Shown: positions 10,743 through 22,514 of the stretch, one piece after another
Position numbering within the stretch: the stretch's first letter is position 1
Layout of the letters: the number at the start of each line of letters is the position of its first letter
Assembly (NCBI RefSeq): GCF_947493875.1
Contig: NZ_CANLSU010000006.1
Span: 213,534 to 277,533 of the forward strand
DNA length: 64,000 nucleotides
Source: an uncultured Marinococcus sp.
Lineage (GTDB): Bacteria > Bacillota > Bacilli > Bacillales > Marinococcaceae
Direction of reading: 5' to 3'
Made by a program: the position numbers and the translations under genes
The notes under the pieces: generated by a model
Database searches by the model: none
What the model saw: only the letters and a program-made list of their open reading frames with translations
Told to the model about the DNA's origin: nothing

Positions 10743-10901
10743 TACAGGTTCATCCTTCCGTGCTTCGATCCGCCGTTATATGATGCTTCTGCTCCCATAA
10801 ATAAACCAGAACGGAGCGCTCCGTCTGGTCCTTCTCTCCTGTATACGTTCCTTGTTTCTCAAACAAGAGCAATTATACGTATGCGCAGAATTAAATGTCA
10901 A
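10743..10901 (-). promoter_or_regulatory. secD promoter and hairpin-rich leader
   Basis: A consensus promoter, TTGACA (10896-10901), 18-base spacer, TATAAT (10872-10877), lies at the comN 3' end; the comN TGA stop is inside the -35 box. The leader of about 120 bases contains hairpin CTTGTTT/AAACAAG (10851-10867) and hairpin ACCAGA-CGGAGC/GCTCCG-TCTGGT (10805-10829) followed by TTATTTAT. The second hairpin could be the terminator of upstream transcripts or an attenuator of secD. Confidence 0.6.
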
Positions 10902-11218
10902 TCGACCTTTTCTGCTACATTGCCGCTCACCTGGGCCAGTATTTCTTCCAGAGCATCATCATAGTTTTTCTTTTGCTCGATCTCTTTGTACGATTCGATC
11001 GTTTTCTGCTGCATGTAGTCGTGCATTTTCATATGCAGAATCGTTTGCACAATTGTATGTAATGCCGGAGTATCCCGCCGTTTTTTCATCTGGCTTATGC
11101 TCATTTCCCATATTTCGTTTATATGTATGTTTTTGTAGCCCAGTGTTTCAAATTCCTTCACTTTGCTCTCAAGTGCCGGATAAACAACCGCCTTCCATTC
11201 TTCCCAGACTTCCTCCAT
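10898..11218 (-). CDS. comN: ComN-family post-transcriptional regulator
   Basis: A 106-residue soluble, largely helical protein, beginning MEEVWEEWKAVVYPALESKVKEF. The family (B. subtilis ComN/YrzD) was linked to comE mRNA control and localises through DivIVA. The neighbourhood next to secD/secF and yajC is the Bacillus one. AGGAGGTG precedes the ATG. Family assignment rests on sequence resemblance and context; no catalytic motifs are visible. Confidence 0.8.
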   Translation of the reverse strand: MEEVWEEWKAVVYPALESKVKEFETLGYKNIHINEIWEMSISQMKKRRDTPALHTIVQTILHMKMHDYMQQKTIESYKEIEQKKNYDDALEEILAQVSGNVAEKVD

Positions 11219-11287
11219 CAGAACACCTCCTGCTTTTCATTATACTTAACCATGAAGATGTGGCAAACATACTTTTCTCACAGGATG

Positions 11288-11320
11288 AAAAAATTCCCGT
11301 TTATTTGTAAACGGGAATTC
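11288..11320 (-). terminator. Terminator after yajC
   Basis: GAATTCCCGTTTA/TAAACGGGAATT hairpin followed by TTTTC on the minus strand. It separates the queA-tgt-yajC unit from comN. Confidence 0.85.
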
Positions 11321-11328
11321 TATACAAG

Positions 11329-11580
11329 CTATTCATTTACTGTTTCGCGGACCGCGTTCCGGTCAAACGTCAATTTCATGCTGCCGTCTACATCCACGAT
11401 AAGTTTGTTTTCATCAATAGCATCAATAGTGCCGTGTATACCGCCGATAGTAACGATACGGTCACCCTTTTGCAGATTCGCATGCATTTCCTTGATCCGC
11501 TTCTGCTGCTTTTGCTGCGGACGAATCAAAAGGAAATAGAATATGAGAAACATCAAAACCAATACGATAATTGTACTCAC
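11329..11580 (-). CDS. yajC: Preprotein translocase auxiliary subunit YajC
   Basis: Small single-pass membrane protein that associates with SecDF. 83 residues: hydrophobic helix at about 4-20, then the hallmark LIRPQQKQQKRIKEMHANLQKGDRIVTIGGIHGTI. The start is GTG, preceded by AAGGGGTGAAACA. It lies 33 bases after tgt in the standard Firmicute order. Confidence 0.95.
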   Translation of the reverse strand: MSTIIVLVLMFLIFYFLLIRPQQKQQKRIKEMHANLQKGDRIVTIGGIHGTIDAIDENKLIVDVDGSMKLTFDRNAVRETVNE

Positions 11581-11613
11581 TGTTTCACCCCTTGTCCCTT
11601 TAGCTTCCCCGAT

Positions 11614-13793
<2,180 letters not shown>

Positions 13794-13865
13794 GGCTAAC
13801 CCTTCCTATTCGTTCAATCACGTAAAACCAAAAGCTATTATATAGGAATTTACCGTTTTATGCAC

Positions 13866-13894
13866 GAAAGAAATCCAGCACCACAAAGTGCTGG
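13866..13894 (-). terminator. Terminator after ruvA-ruvB
   Basis: CCAGCAC/GTGCTGG hairpin followed on the minus strand by ATTTCTTTC. The T tract is moderate. Confidence 0.6.
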
Positions 13895-13909
13895 CTACTC
13901 AAGCATGGC

Positions 13910-14917
13910 TCATGTATTTTCTTCCTGATACGGATAACCAAAATGCTCATACGCAAGCGGAGCTGCTTTTCTTCCTCGTGGCGTCCGCTGCAGAAATCCG
14001 ATCTGCATTAAATACGGTTCATACACATCTTCGAGCGTGTGGGCCTCTTCTCCAATTTTTGCTGCTATCGCCTCCACGCCGGCCGGACCGCCCCGGAAGG
14101 TCTCAATTAAGCCGAGCAGGTATTTATGATCAATGTGGTCAAGGCCGAGCTTATCCACCTGCAGTCGTTCCAGGGCATGATTTGCCAGCTCCATCGTGAT
14201 GCTTCCGTCCCCCTGCACCTGGGCAAAATCACGAACCCTTCGCAGCAGCCGGTTCACCACCCGCGGGGTCCCCCGGGATCTTCTGGCGAGTTCGTAGGCT
14301 GCTCCTTTATCAATATTAAGCTGGAATAAATCTCCCGAACGCCGGACGATTTCAGCCAGGTCCTCCTCCACATAGTATTCCAGGCGTGCGTGTACGCCGA
14401 ATCGATCTCTGAGCGGTGCAGAGAGAAGACCTGCTCTCGTAGTGGCGCCAATCAGAGTGAAAGGGGGGAGATCAAGGCGGACAGACCGCGCAGAGCTGTC
14501 CTTGCCAATTACAATATCGATGCAAAAATCCTCCATTGCCGGGTACAGCACTTCCTCCACTGCCCGGGGGAGCCGGTGTATTTCATCGATAAAAAGTACG
14601 TCACCGGGCTCGAGTGCTGTCATGACTGCGGCAAGATCTCCGGGCCTTTCAATAGCCGGACCGCTCGTTGTCCGAATGTTTACATCCATCTCACGCGCAA
14701 TAATCATGGCAAGCGTCGTTTTTCCAAGACCGGGAGGCCCGTAAAGCAAAGTATGGTCAAGCGGCTCTTCCCGGAGCTTCGCCGCTTCAATAAATACCTC
14801 CAGGTTTTCCTTTACTTTTCGCTGGCCAATATATTCCCGAAGCCGGTCCGGGCGAATGCTTTGTTCCACCAAGTCTTCTCCTGATTCTGCTTCCTGGGAA
14901 ACAATTCTATCTTCCAA
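13910..14917 (-). CDS. ruvB: Holliday junction branch migration helicase RuvB
   Basis: AAA+ hexameric motor that drives branch migration with RuvA. 335 residues. Walker [16 protein letters not shown] (about 57-71), Walker [15 protein letters not shown], sensor segment [19 protein letters not shown] and a C-terminal winged helix ([11 protein letters not shown]). The start is a TTG at 14917, supported by GGAGGAGG 8 bases upstream. Follows ruvA by 24 bases. Confidence 0.97.
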   Translation of the reverse strand: MEDRIVSQEAESGEDLVEQSIRPDRLREYIGQRKVKENLEVFIEAAKLREEPLDHTLLYGPPGLGKTTLAMIIAREMDVNIRTTSGPAIERPGDLAAVMTALEPGDVLFIDEIHRLPRAVEEVLYPAMEDFCIDIVIGKDSSARSVRLDLPPFTLIGATTRAGLLSAPLRDRFGVHARLEYYVEEDLAEIVRRSGDLFQLNIDKGAAYELARRSRGTPRVVNRLLRRVRDFAQVQGDGSITMELANHALERLQVDKLGLDHIDHKYLLGLIETFRGGPAGVEAIAAKIGEEAHTLEDVYEPYLMQIGFLQRTPRGRKAAPLAYEHFGYPYQEENT

Positions 14918-14941
14918 GAATTTTTCCTCCTCCGTTTTCTG

Positions 14942-15550
14942 CTATGTGAGCATCCACTGCAGAGCTTTTCTTACATATTCATCTGCACTCAACTGTTCTT
15001 TTTCCAAATGAGGGCGCACTTTTTTGATTTCTTTTTCTCCGTATCCAAGGGCCGTCAGTGCTTCAAGCGCTTCCTCAAGATCTCCACCCGGCTGCTGCTC
15101 GTCAAGCAGGGATACTGGTGCCCCCGCTACTGTTACCGCATCATAAACGCCGGTCAATTTCCCTTTCAGATCGATAATCATCTGCTTTGCTGTTTTTTTA
15201 CCGACTCCCGGAAATTTCGTTAAAAACGTTTCGTCTTCATTTTCAATAGCTCCCACCACCTGCCCCGGATCCCCGGATGCAAGAATAGCCTGAGCGCCCT
15301 TCGGCCCTATTCCCGACACCTGAAGCAGCTGTTCAAACAGCTCGCGCTCTTTTCTTGAACGAAAGCCGTACAGACGGTTTACATCTTCTTTAACATACTG
15401 ATATGTATAAACTACTGTTTCTTCATCCGCCTGCTGGCCGTTAAATACAAAAGGGTTGGAACAATAGATTAAATAGCCGATCCCGTTGTTTTCAATCGTG
15501 ATCGTGTCGCCTTTTATATGATCCACACGTCCTTTTACGAATTCGATCAC
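14942..15550 (-). CDS. ruvA: Holliday junction-binding protein RuvA
   Basis: Binds the four-way junction and recruits RuvB. 202 residues: N-terminal OB fold ([20 protein letters not shown]), central helix-hairpin-helix repeats ([36 protein letters not shown]) and a flexible acidic linker before domain III ([15 protein letters not shown]). Forms an operon with ruvB. Confidence 0.97.
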   Translation of the reverse strand: MIEFVKGRVDHIKGDTITIENNGIGYLIYCSNPFVFNGQQADEETVVYTYQYVKEDVNRLYGFRSRKERELFEQLLQVSGIGPKGAQAILASGDPGQVVGAIENEDETFLTKFPGVGKKTAKQMIIDLKGKLTGVYDAVTVAGAPVSLLDEQQPGGDLEEALEALTALGYGEKEIKKVRPHLEKEQLSADEYVRKALQWMLT

Positions 15551-15660
15551 TGTCGTCCTCTCCTTGCTTTATTAAAATGCGAACATGCTTTCCTATATCA
15601 TAGCAAAGATCGCCCCAGTTGAAAAATGACTATTCGCCCACTCTGCCAAAGGCCTGCGCA

Positions 15661-15690
15661 TTAAAAACCTTCCACCGGTGGGGTGAAAGG
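15661..15690 (-). terminator. Terminator after yebC
   Basis: ACCTTTCACC/GGTGGAAGGT hairpin followed by TTTTTAA on the minus strand, starting right after the yebC stop. Confidence 0.85.
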
Positions 15691-15691
15691 T

Positions 15692-16450
15692 TTACGAGGA
15701 GACTTCCAGACGTTCCATCTGCTCTTCTTCTGCTTCAAAGTTATGGTACACGCTCTGTACATCATCGTTATCTTCAAGCGCGTCGATCAATTTGAGCATC
15801 TTCCGGGCATGTTCATCTTCTAAATGGGCTTTCGTTTCCGGAATCATGGTGACCTCTGCCGTGGAAAAATGATACGTATGCTCCATAGCCCCTTTTACAG
15901 CTTCGAAATCATCGGGTTCAGTGTAAATATAAAATCCGTGGTCATCGTACTCCACGTCATCCGCCCCGGCTTCTACGGCCTCCAGCATGAACGTGTCTTC
16001 ATCAGCTTCAACGTTTTCACGGTCTACGGCCAGAAAGCCCTCTTTGTTGAAAAGAAAAGAAACGCAGCCATTCTCTCCGAGGTTGCCTCCATTTTTATTA
16101 AAAGCGGCACGAATATCCGCTACAGTCCGGTTTTTATTGTCAGTTAACGTTTTTACCATTACAGCCGCTCCGCCAGGACCGTACCCTTCGTACGTCATTT
16201 CTTCGTACTGCAATTCCGCTCCCTGGCCTTTTGCTTTTTTGATGGTCCGCGTAATATTTTCATTTGGAATGTTCGCTGCCCGTGCTTTTGTAATCGCCAT
16301 ACGCAAACGAAGATTCTGGTCGGGGTCATCTCCTGCCTCCCGGACAGCGGCGAAAATTTCCTTCGATAATTTCGTGAATATTTTTGCCCGCCTGGAGTCC
16401 TGAGCTTCTTTACGGCGCTTAATATTATTCCATTTCGAATGTCCTGCCAT
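15692..16450 (-). CDS. yebC: YebC/PmpR family protein
   Basis: Conserved YebC family. Members have been described as DNA-binding regulators and, more recently, as ribosome-associated factors that help at proline stretches; which role applies here cannot be read from sequence. 252 residues, start MAGHSKWNNIKRRKEAQD, with GYGPGGAAVMV and NKNRTVADIRAAFNKNGGNLG. The ATG at 16450 fits the family N-terminus and has AAGGAG 7 bases upstream; a longer reading begins at 16474 without support. Divergent from niaR. Confidence 0.93.
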   Translation of the reverse strand: MAGHSKWNNIKRRKEAQDSRRAKIFTKLSKEIFAAVREAGDDPDQNLRLRMAITKARAANIPNENITRTIKKAKGQGAELQYEEMTYEGYGPGGAAVMVKTLTDNKNRTVADIRAAFNKNGGNLGENGCVSFLFNKEGFLAVDRENVEADEDTFMLEAVEAGADDVEYDDHGFYIYTEPDDFEAVKGAMEHTYHFSTAEVTMIPETKAHLEDEHARKMLKLIDALEDNDDVQSVYHNFEAEEEQMERLEVSS

Positions 16451-16572
16451 TACGATTCTCCTTCCTATCTTCACAGCCTGGTATAGAATAAAATGGCGGC
16501 TGTTTTTAATTTACAATAAAAACATCTTACCGCTATGATATAGAGTAACAACCTACAAAGCGAGGTATTACC

Positions 16573-17130
16573 ATGCCTAAAGATTCTTCAAAAAAAATGC
16601 TCGGTGCCGATCGGCGCAGTCAGCTGCTCGAATGGCTTGAAATGTCCGTCCGGCCACTGACCGGTAGCTCTCTTGCTTCAAGAGCGAGCGTCAGCCGCCA
16701 GGTCATCGTCCAGGACATGTCGTTACTGAAAGCCCAGGGGCATCCAATTCTCGCCACGTCCCAGGGCTATATTATTATTCAGAATAAGAACACAGACCAG
16801 ACGGTACAAAAACGCGTAGCCGTCTCCCACCCTTCCGATCCGGCCAGCACTCTCAAGGAGCTGTACTTAATTGTAGACCACGGTGGGAAGATTGTTGATG
16901 TGTCCGTCGAGCATCCCGTTTACGGTGACATTACCGCATCCTTAATGATCGAAAGCCGGATTGACGCGGACCGCTTTATCAAAAACATGAAAAATACAAA
17001 TGCTTCCATGCTCTCGGAACTGACTGCCGGTGTGCACCTTCATACCATTGAAATTCCTTCGCACGCTCAGTTCGATGTTTTGCTGGAGGCTTTACAAAGC
17101 CACTCCTACCTGATCAGCGAAGATAATTAA
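16573..17130 (+). CDS. niaR: Transcription repressor NiaR (YrxA), NAD biosynthesis control
   Basis: Nicotinate-responsive repressor of NAD synthesis and niacin uptake genes. 185 residues: N-terminal winged helix HTH_11 (about 15-62, LTGSSLASRASVSRQVIVQDMSLLKAQG) and a C-terminal 3H domain with its histidines (VDHGGKIVD; VEHPVYGD; GVHLHTIEI). In B. subtilis it is next to nifS/nadB and pheA; here only the pheA side is kept. The stop overlaps the convergent pheA stop at a shared TTAA. Confidence 0.92.
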   Translation: MPKDSSKKMLGADRRSQLLEWLEMSVRPLTGSSLASRASVSRQVIVQDMSLLKAQGHPILATSQGYIIIQNKNTDQTVQKRVAVSHPSDPASTLKELYLIVDHGGKIVDVSVEHPVYGDITASLMIESRIDADRFIKNMKNTNASMLSELTAGVHLHTIEIPSHAQFDVLLEALQSHSYLISEDN

Positions 17131-18026
17131 CCTGTCGTCCTGCTGTCTACTTTCGCTTCTGCCGAAGAGAGCTCAAAGCACGGATAATGTCCGAGAACCC
17201 GGACTCCAAAGCCCAGCGCTTCAAGCTCCGCAATAACGCCTGGAATCAAGACATCGTCCTCTGGCTGCTCTACGTCCATGACAAAAAAGTAATTTCCAAT
17301 CCCGGTCTTCATTGGCCGGGATTCAATTTTTGTTAAATTTAATTTCCGCCACGAAAAGGCCGCAAGAACTTGATGCAAAGCACCTGGATAGTCAGAAGGG
17401 AGCGTAATGACCATCGTCGTTCTCTCCGTTACTTTCTTTTCTTCAGAAAGACTTTCCGCCCGGTCTTCACTGCCAGCGAGCACCACAAAGCGGGTATGGT
17501 TATTTGTATAGTCATGAATATTTTCCTTCACGATCTCAAGGCCGTACTGCTCCGCAGCCAATCTGGTCGCAATTACTACGCCTTCAGCTGTACCCTCGCT
17601 CACCTTTTTCGCAGCGGCACTGGTGGAATTTGTAAACTGCGCTTTTGTTTCCGGCATCCACCGGCTTAAAAACTCATGGCACTGGGCAATGGCATGCGGG
17701 TGTGAATGCACAAATTCCGCCTGCTCCCATTGCTCCTTTTCCTCTGGAAGAGCCAGCAGGTGCTGCTCAATGGGCACAGTCACTTCTCCAATAATCGGCA
17801 GTTCATGCTTATGAATCAAATAATCCAGGGTCACATTCACCGAGCCTTCGATCGCATTTTCAAGCGGCACGACAGCAATATCTATCTCCTGCTGCTGCGT
17901 CAGCTTCATCCCTTCTGCAATCGTATCAAAGGGCTCGAGCACCTGCTCATGAAAGAGCACCCGGGCCGCCATTTCTGTAAAAGTTCCCCTTGGGCCAAGA
18001 TATCCCACTCGCTTCACTCTCTCCAC
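17127..18026 (-). CDS. pheA: Prephenate dehydratase
   Basis: Converts prephenate to phenylpyruvate in phenylalanine synthesis. 299 residues with a type 2 periplasmic-binding-like catalytic domain (VGYLGPRGTFTEMAA; NSTSAAAKKV; the TRF motif in NNHTRFVVL) and a C-terminal ACT domain holding the Phe-binding GALHQVLAAF and LTKIESRPMK motifs, so feedback inhibition by phenylalanine is expected. Lies 20 bases downstream of pheB, the classic Bacillus pheB-pheA pair. Confidence 0.97.
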   Translation of the reverse strand: MERVKRVGYLGPRGTFTEMAARVLFHEQVLEPFDTIAEGMKLTQQQEIDIAVVPLENAIEGSVNVTLDYLIHKHELPIIGEVTVPIEQHLLALPEEKEQWEQAEFVHSHPHAIAQCHEFLSRWMPETKAQFTNSTSAAAKKVSEGTAEGVVIATRLAAEQYGLEIVKENIHDYTNNHTRFVVLAGSEDRAESLSEEKKVTERTTMVITLPSDYPGALHQVLAAFSWRKLNLTKIESRPMKTGIGNYFFVMDVEQPEDDVLIPGVIAELEALGFGVRVLGHYPCFELSSAEAKVDSRTTG

Positions 18027-18045
18027 TCCTTTACCTTTCTACTCT

Positions 18046-18510
18046 TTACAGTGATCCGGACCCAACTATTTCAGCCTTTTCAACAAATTCCATTCCCTGA
18101 ATTTTGCGTACAAAGTCACGGATTTCCAGACTGAGCGCCGACGTATCCACAGTCAGCGTGATATTTGCCCGCCCCTGCAGCGGGATTGTCTGATTAATAG
18201 TAAGCACGTTTGAATTCGCTTCCGCTACAATACGCAGCAGCTCCGACAGAGAGCCGGAACGATCGGCAAGCTGAATCGATAATGTAATAATCTGCTCCTG
18301 TATCATTGTATGGAACGGAAAAATAGCGTCGCGGTATTTGTAAAATGCGCTGCGGCTCAGATCCACATGCTGAACCGCTTCGGCCACCTTTTGCACCTTG
18401 CCGCTTTCGAGCAGTGCTTTTGCTTCCAACGTTTTCTGCATTGCATCTGTCAACAGATCTTCCCGCACAAGATAGAAATGATCAATTCTGTCTGCCACTG
18501 CTTTCACCAC
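18046..18510 (-). CDS. pheB: ACT-domain protein PheB (UPF0735)
   Basis: A 154-residue protein with an N-terminal helical/HTH-like part ([15 protein letters not shown]) and a C-terminal ACT domain ([44 protein letters not shown]). It accompanies pheA in Bacillus; a regulatory role in aromatic amino acid metabolism is assumed rather than proven. Several GTG codons compete as start (18510, 18498); the first is used here. Sits 31 bases downstream of obg. Confidence 0.88.
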   Translation of the reverse strand: MVKAVADRIDHFYLVREDLLTDAMQKTLEAKALLESGKVQKVAEAVQHVDLSRSAFYKYRDAIFPFHTMIQEQIITLSIQLADRSGSLSELLRIVAEANSNVLTINQTIPLQGRANITLTVDTSALSLEIRDFVRKIQGMEFVEKAEIVGSGSL

Positions 18511-18541
18511 ACTCTTTTATACTCTGATTTATACTGACTGA

Positions 18542-19831
18542 TTACCCATCAACAAATTCAAACTCAAAGTCCAGCAGCCTTACTGTATCTCCGTGCTTAG
18601 CCCCGCGCTCGCGAAGTGCTTCATCGACGCCCATGTTACGCATTTTCTTTGAAAAGCGCTGCATTGAATCTTCGTGGGAAAGATCTGCCATTCTATAGTG
18701 TTTTTCGATGTCCGGGCCGTACAGTACATAAGCACCGTCGTCGGCTCGGCCGATGTAAAACGGAGCTTCTTTTTCATCAAGCGTGTACACCACTTTTTCT
18801 TCCTGGTCCTCTTCATCATATAAATGAAAGGCAGGAGTCGTTTCCACCAGATCCGCTACTCGTTGCAGAAGCGGCTGAATGCCCTGCTTTCTAAGGGTAG
18901 AGACAGGAAATACTTCAATGCCTTCCGGAAGCTTCTTTTTAAACTCTTCAAGCTGTTCCTCTGTGCCCGGCATGTCCATCTTGTTAGCCATTACTACCAT
19001 TGGGCGTTCAAGCAGCCGGAGGTTATGCTCCCGCAGCTCCGCATTAATCTGCTGAAAATCCTCAAATGGATCACGGCCTTCGAGTTCGCCGGCCATATCG
19101 ACAATATGCACAAGCACCCGCGTCCGTTCAATATGCCGCAAAAATTGGGCTCCAAGCCCAACTCCTTCATGGGCTCCGGCAATAAGTCCCGGGAGATCTG
19201 CCATGACAAAGCTTTTTCCTTCTCCTGCATCCACGACGCCGAGATTCGGCTTTAATGTAGTAAATGGATAATCGGCAATTTTAGGCCGTGCTGCTGATAC
19301 TATAGACAATAGCGTGGATTTACCGACGCTTGGAAAACCGACAAGACCAACGTCTGCCAGCACCTTCAGCTCAAGCTGAATGTCTTTTTCCTCCGCCGGC
19401 TCGCCTTTTTCGCTGATTTCCGGGGCTGGGTTGGAAGGAGAAGCAAATCGCGTGTTACCACGACCGCCACGGCCGCCCTTTGCCACCACTACCCGCTGTT
19501 TATGCTCTATCAAATCGGCAATCATGACCTCCGAGCTGCGGTCACGGATAATTGTGCCCGGCGGTACACGGACAATTAAATCTTCGCCGCCTCTGCCGTG
19601 CTGGTTTTTGGATCTTCCATTGTCTCCGCGCTTTGCCTTAAAATGGCGCTGATAGCGGAAGTCCATCAATGTTCTAAGCCCTTCATCCACTTCAAAAACT
19701 ACATCTGCGCCTCTGCCTCCGTCACCTCCGGCCGGTCCGCCGTCCGGGACATACTTTTCCCGACGAAAGGCGACCATGCCATCTCCGCCATCGCCGCCTT
19801 TTACATATAAATTTACGTGATCTACAAACAA
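18542..19831 (-). CDS. obg: GTPase Obg (CgtA)
   Basis: Essential ribosome-associated GTPase involved in 50S maturation and stress responses. Glycine-rich Obg fold at residues 1-158, G domain with P-loop [21 protein letters not shown] and the SAK-like SVSTLRK, and a C-terminal OCT domain. The TTG at 19831 is chosen because it gives the family N-terminus [17 protein letters not shown], has GAGGTG 6 bases upstream and follows the spo0B stop by 22 bases. A longer in-frame reading from 19879 would add 16 unrelated residues and overlap spo0B. Confidence 0.95.
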   Translation of the reverse strand: MFVDHVNLYVKGGDGGDGMVAFRREKYVPDGGPAGGDGGRGADVVFEVDEGLRTLMDFRYQRHFKAKRGDNGRSKNQHGRGGEDLIVRVPPGTIIRDRSSEVMIADLIEHKQRVVVAKGGRGGRGNTRFASPSNPAPEISEKGEPAEEKDIQLELKVLADVGLVGFPSVGKSTLLSIVSAARPKIADYPFTTLKPNLGVVDAGEGKSFVMADLPGLIAGAHEGVGLGAQFLRHIERTRVLVHIVDMAGELEGRDPFEDFQQINAELREHNLRLLERPMVVMANKMDMPGTEEQLEEFKKKLPEGIEVFPVSTLRKQGIQPLLQRVADLVETTPAFHLYDEEDQEEKVVYTLDEKEAPFYIGRADDGAYVLYGPDIEKHYRMADLSHEDSMQRFSKKMRNMGVDEALRERGAKHGDTVRLLDFEFEFVDG

Positions 19832-19853
19832 CTCTTTCACCTCATTAGTATTC

Positions 19854-20396
19854 TTACTGACCGCCTGTTTGATCGACAATGACGCAATATAGGTGCTCTG
19901 TGCTTACTTCTATATACTCAATCATATCTATCATTACGGACTCTTTTCTTATCCATTGTTCGAGCCTCTCAGGACTCTTCAATTCACCTTCAAAATCGAG
20001 CTCCAGACACGCAAGCCCTCCCTCGTTCTGGTTGATGGAAATTTCGAGGTGGTTTTCTCTTGTTCGTCCGGCCTGCTCATCAATGCATGCAGCCAGACCC
20101 TGAAAAAAACCAGTCCATTTTTGATCGTCCGGTTGGGCATTGAACGTATCCTCCACCTCAAAATCAATGGAAAACCAGTGTTCCTGCCAGTGAAACGTAA
20201 TCAACTCCACAGCAAAAGCCGGGGCCTGTACGTTTGAAAGCTTGGCTTCGTGGGATGCTTTAAAGGCCGTTTTTTCGATTACTTTCTGTAGCTCCTCCAC
20301 TTTACCAAGCGCAGCGTGTGTTTTCAGAAGCTGCAGGACATTCATCCAATCATGACGGGAATGCTTCAATACGTCCAATTTTTCTTCAGCCTTCAT
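19854..20396 (-). CDS. spo0B: Sporulation phosphotransferase Spo0B
   Basis: Relays phosphate from Spo0F to Spo0A in the sporulation phosphorelay. 180 residues. The phosphorylated histidine lies in [18 protein letters not shown] near residue 16, at the start of the dimerisation hairpin; the C-terminal half is a degenerate kinase-like domain. Its place before obg is the Bacillus spo0B-obg operon. The rplU-ysxB-rpmA ribosomal genes that precede spo0B in B. subtilis are absent here. It marks the organism as a probable spore former. Confidence 0.92.
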   Translation of the reverse strand: MKAEEKLDVLKHSRHDWMNVLQLLKTHAALGKVEELQKVIEKTAFKASHEAKLSNVQAPAFAVELITFHWQEHWFSIDFEVEDTFNAQPDDQKWTGFFQGLAACIDEQAGRTRENHLEISINQNEGGLACLELDFEGELKSPERLEQWIRKESVMIDMIEYIEVSTEHLYCVIVDQTGGQ

Positions 20397-20578
20397 AGAG
20401 GTTACCGCCTTTCCACTTCACCGCGCTGTCGTACAGTTTGTTCCACTGCTTCGAACGCAAAACTACTCACATATGGTACACTTTATTGTATCACATGTCA
20501 CGTGGTAAACGTATCCGGGCATGTACACTTCTTCACTCCCTATACATTGAAAATCATACACAGAGAGGGTGCTGATAT

Positions 20579-21532
20579 ATGAACCGGCCACTTATTTACG
20601 GAAATACACCGACCTTCCTTCACGCTTCTTCAGTAGCAAAAGACTTATCGAAAGCAGCAAACTACCAGGCCACTATTTACGGCGTGCCATGGGAGGGAGC
20701 GGTAACCTGGGGAGCGTATACAGGCTGCGAGCTGGGGCCGAAGGTGATCCGCCAGTGCTCCGAGCGCTACAGCGGCTATCTGCCTGAGCTTGACGGCATC
20801 GATGTACTCAGCCATTACAGCCTCGCCGATGCCGGCGACGTTTCCACCACGCCGGCTGACGTCCCGGCCACCATGGACTCCATCCAGTCATTCGCTTCTT
20901 CTTTATGGGCGTCCGGCACTTTTCCTGTCGGTCTCGGAGGAGACCATGGCATCACATATCCTGTCATACGGGCGCTTGGTGAAACTACCGGAAAAAAAAT
21001 CGGCATCATTCATATCGATGCCCACTTTGATAATAACGATGAATCGATGGGCGACGAGTTCGGGCGCGGTTCCCCATTTGCGCGCCTGTATGAATACGAG
21101 CAGGTGCGCAATGAGAGCCTCGTGCATCTTGGCATTCACGGCCCGCGCAATAAAGCAGTCAATGGCAGGTCAGCCAAAGAAGCGGGGGCTGTCACGATTA
21201 CTATCGATAAAATCCGTAATGCTCCGGATTTAAAAGCATTTGCCAAGGAAGTCTACGAAACTGCTTCTGAGGGGACCGATGAAGTATATTTAAGTATCTG
21301 CAGCGATATTTTAGATTATGCTTACAATCCAGGCGGCCCGGCGGATGCAAACGGCCTCCGCCCCGAGCAGCTGCTCACCCTTATTCATGAATTCGGTATA
21401 CACGGTGTCTGCGGCATGGATTTTGTTGAAGTCTACCCGCAGCAGGACCAAAACGATTTTTCCTCTCATTTTGTCACGCTGGCTGTGCTCTACGTACTTG
21501 CCGGGAGATTAAAGCAGGAAGGAAAAGCATAA
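20579..21532 (+). CDS. Arginase/agmatinase-family hydrolase with atypical metal site
   Basis: A 317-residue ureohydrolase-fold protein. Metal motifs: GGDHG near residue 121 and IHIDAHFDNN near 144. The third motif reads LSICSDILDYAYNPGG where the family normally has S-[FI]-D-[IV]-D, so the first of the two aspartate ligands is replaced by cysteine. Relatives act on arginine, agmatine, formiminoglutamate, guanidinobutyrate or guanidine; the substrate cannot be told from sequence, and no hut genes are nearby. AGAGGGTG precedes the ATG. It stands alone between two blocks that are far apart in B. subtilis. Confidence 0.8.
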   Translation: MNRPLIYGNTPTFLHASSVAKDLSKAANYQATIYGVPWEGAVTWGAYTGCELGPKVIRQCSERYSGYLPELDGIDVLSHYSLADAGDVSTTPADVPATMDSIQSFASSLWASGTFPVGLGGDHGITYPVIRALGETTGKKIGIIHIDAHFDNNDESMGDEFGRGSPFARLYEYEQVRNESLVHLGIHGPRNKAVNGRSAKEAGAVTITIDKIRNAPDLKAFAKEVYETASEGTDEVYLSICSDILDYAYNPGGPADANGLRPEQLLTLIHEFGIHGVCGMDFVEVYPQQDQNDFSSHFVTLAVLYVLAGRLKQEGKA

Positions 21533-21539
21533 AAATACA

Positions 21540-21578
21540 AAGAGGCGCCCTTTCATCATTTTGAAAGGGCGCTCTTTT
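21540..21578. terminator. Bidirectional terminator, ureohydrolase gene and hemH
   Basis: GCGCCCTTTCA/TGAAAGGGCGC hairpin flanked by AAAGAG and CTCTTTT, between convergent genes. Confidence 0.88.
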
Positions 21579-21581
21579 ACA

Positions 21582-22514
21582 TTATGAAGAAACCTTCTGT
21601 TCCACTAAAGCATCAATCGCGTCGCCGAGCGCCTCCAGGAACTCACGCTGACTGTTTGGCATTTCCGGCCGGTAGTATGCCGCTCCTACACTGTCGCAGG
21701 CATCTTTACATTCAACATCGTTATCAAACAATACTTCGAGATGATCAGCTACAAACCCAACCGGGCAATAGACGAATGCCTCATAGCCATGTTGATGGTG
21801 CAGATCCTTCGTTAAATCCTGCACGTCCGGCCCAAGCCATGGATCCGGAGTATTTCCTTCACTCTGCCAGCCAATATCGTAGTGCTGAACATTGGCGCGC
21901 TCTGCGATCCACTGAGCAGTTTCTTTCAGTTGTTCCGGATAAGGATCTCCTTTGGCGATGATTTTTTCCGGAAGGCTGTGAGCAGAAAAGATAACGCATG
22001 TTTTCGTTTCATCAAGCCCATCAAGCATGGTACGCACCCGTTCAGCCCAGTAGTGCAGAAACTTCGGCTGGTCGTACCAGCTTTCTACACTGTGAATCGC
22101 CGGGCCGTTGATACGGGAGGATTCCTCCTGGGCCCGTCCATTATATGACTTTACGCTGAATGTCGAAAAATGCGGCGCCAGGACAATACTGTACGCCTCC
22201 TCGATGCCATCCTTTTTCATTTCAGCCACAGCATCCTCGATAAACGGGTCAATATGCTTTAAGCCGATATACACGTGAAATTCCCGTTCCGGGTGGCGTT
22301 CGTTCATCACTTCACCCAGACCGTAGGCCTGGTCCTCTGTAATTTTTGCAAGCGGGGACACTCCGCCAATTGCTTTATAGCGGGAGACAAGATCCTCCAG
22401 GGCTTCTTCGGACGGTTTGTTTCCGCGCCGGATATGAGTGTAATAGCTTTCTACTTCGTCGAGGCTTCTCGGAGTGCCATAAGCCATCACCAAAAGGCCG
22501 GTTTTCTTTTTCAT
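21582..22514 (-). CDS. hemH: Ferrochelatase (coproporphyrin III ferrochelatase)
   Basis: Inserts iron into the porphyrin; in Firmicutes with the coproporphyrin-dependent pathway the substrate is coproporphyrin III. 310 residues. The catalytic histidine is in [13 protein letters not shown] and the conserved acidic residue in [21 protein letters not shown]. Overlaps the hemE stop by ATGA. hemY (coproporphyrinogen oxidase), third in the B. subtilis hemEHY operon, does not follow here. Confidence 0.96.
   Translation of the reverse strand: MKKKTGLLVMAYGTPRSLDEVESYYTHIRRGNKPSEEALEDLVSRYKAIGGVSPLAKITEDQAYGLGEVMNERHPEREFHVYIGLKHIDPFIEDAVAEMKKDGIEEAYSIVLAPHFSTFSVKSYNGRAQEESSRINGPAIHSVESWYDQPKFLHYWAERVRTMLDGLDETKTCVIFSAHSLPEKIIAKGDPYPEQLKETAQWIAERANVQHYDIGWQSEGNTPDPWLGPDVQDLTKDLHHQHGYEAFVYCPVGFVADHLEVLFDNDVECKDACDSVGAAYYRPEMPNSQREFLEALGDAIDALVEQKVSS

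Noticed and set aside
10742..10798. 18-codon leader peptide of secD as an arrest peptide
   Set aside because: No SD, no acidic or proline-rich stalling motif and no membrane segment; kept only as part of a low-interest leader observation.
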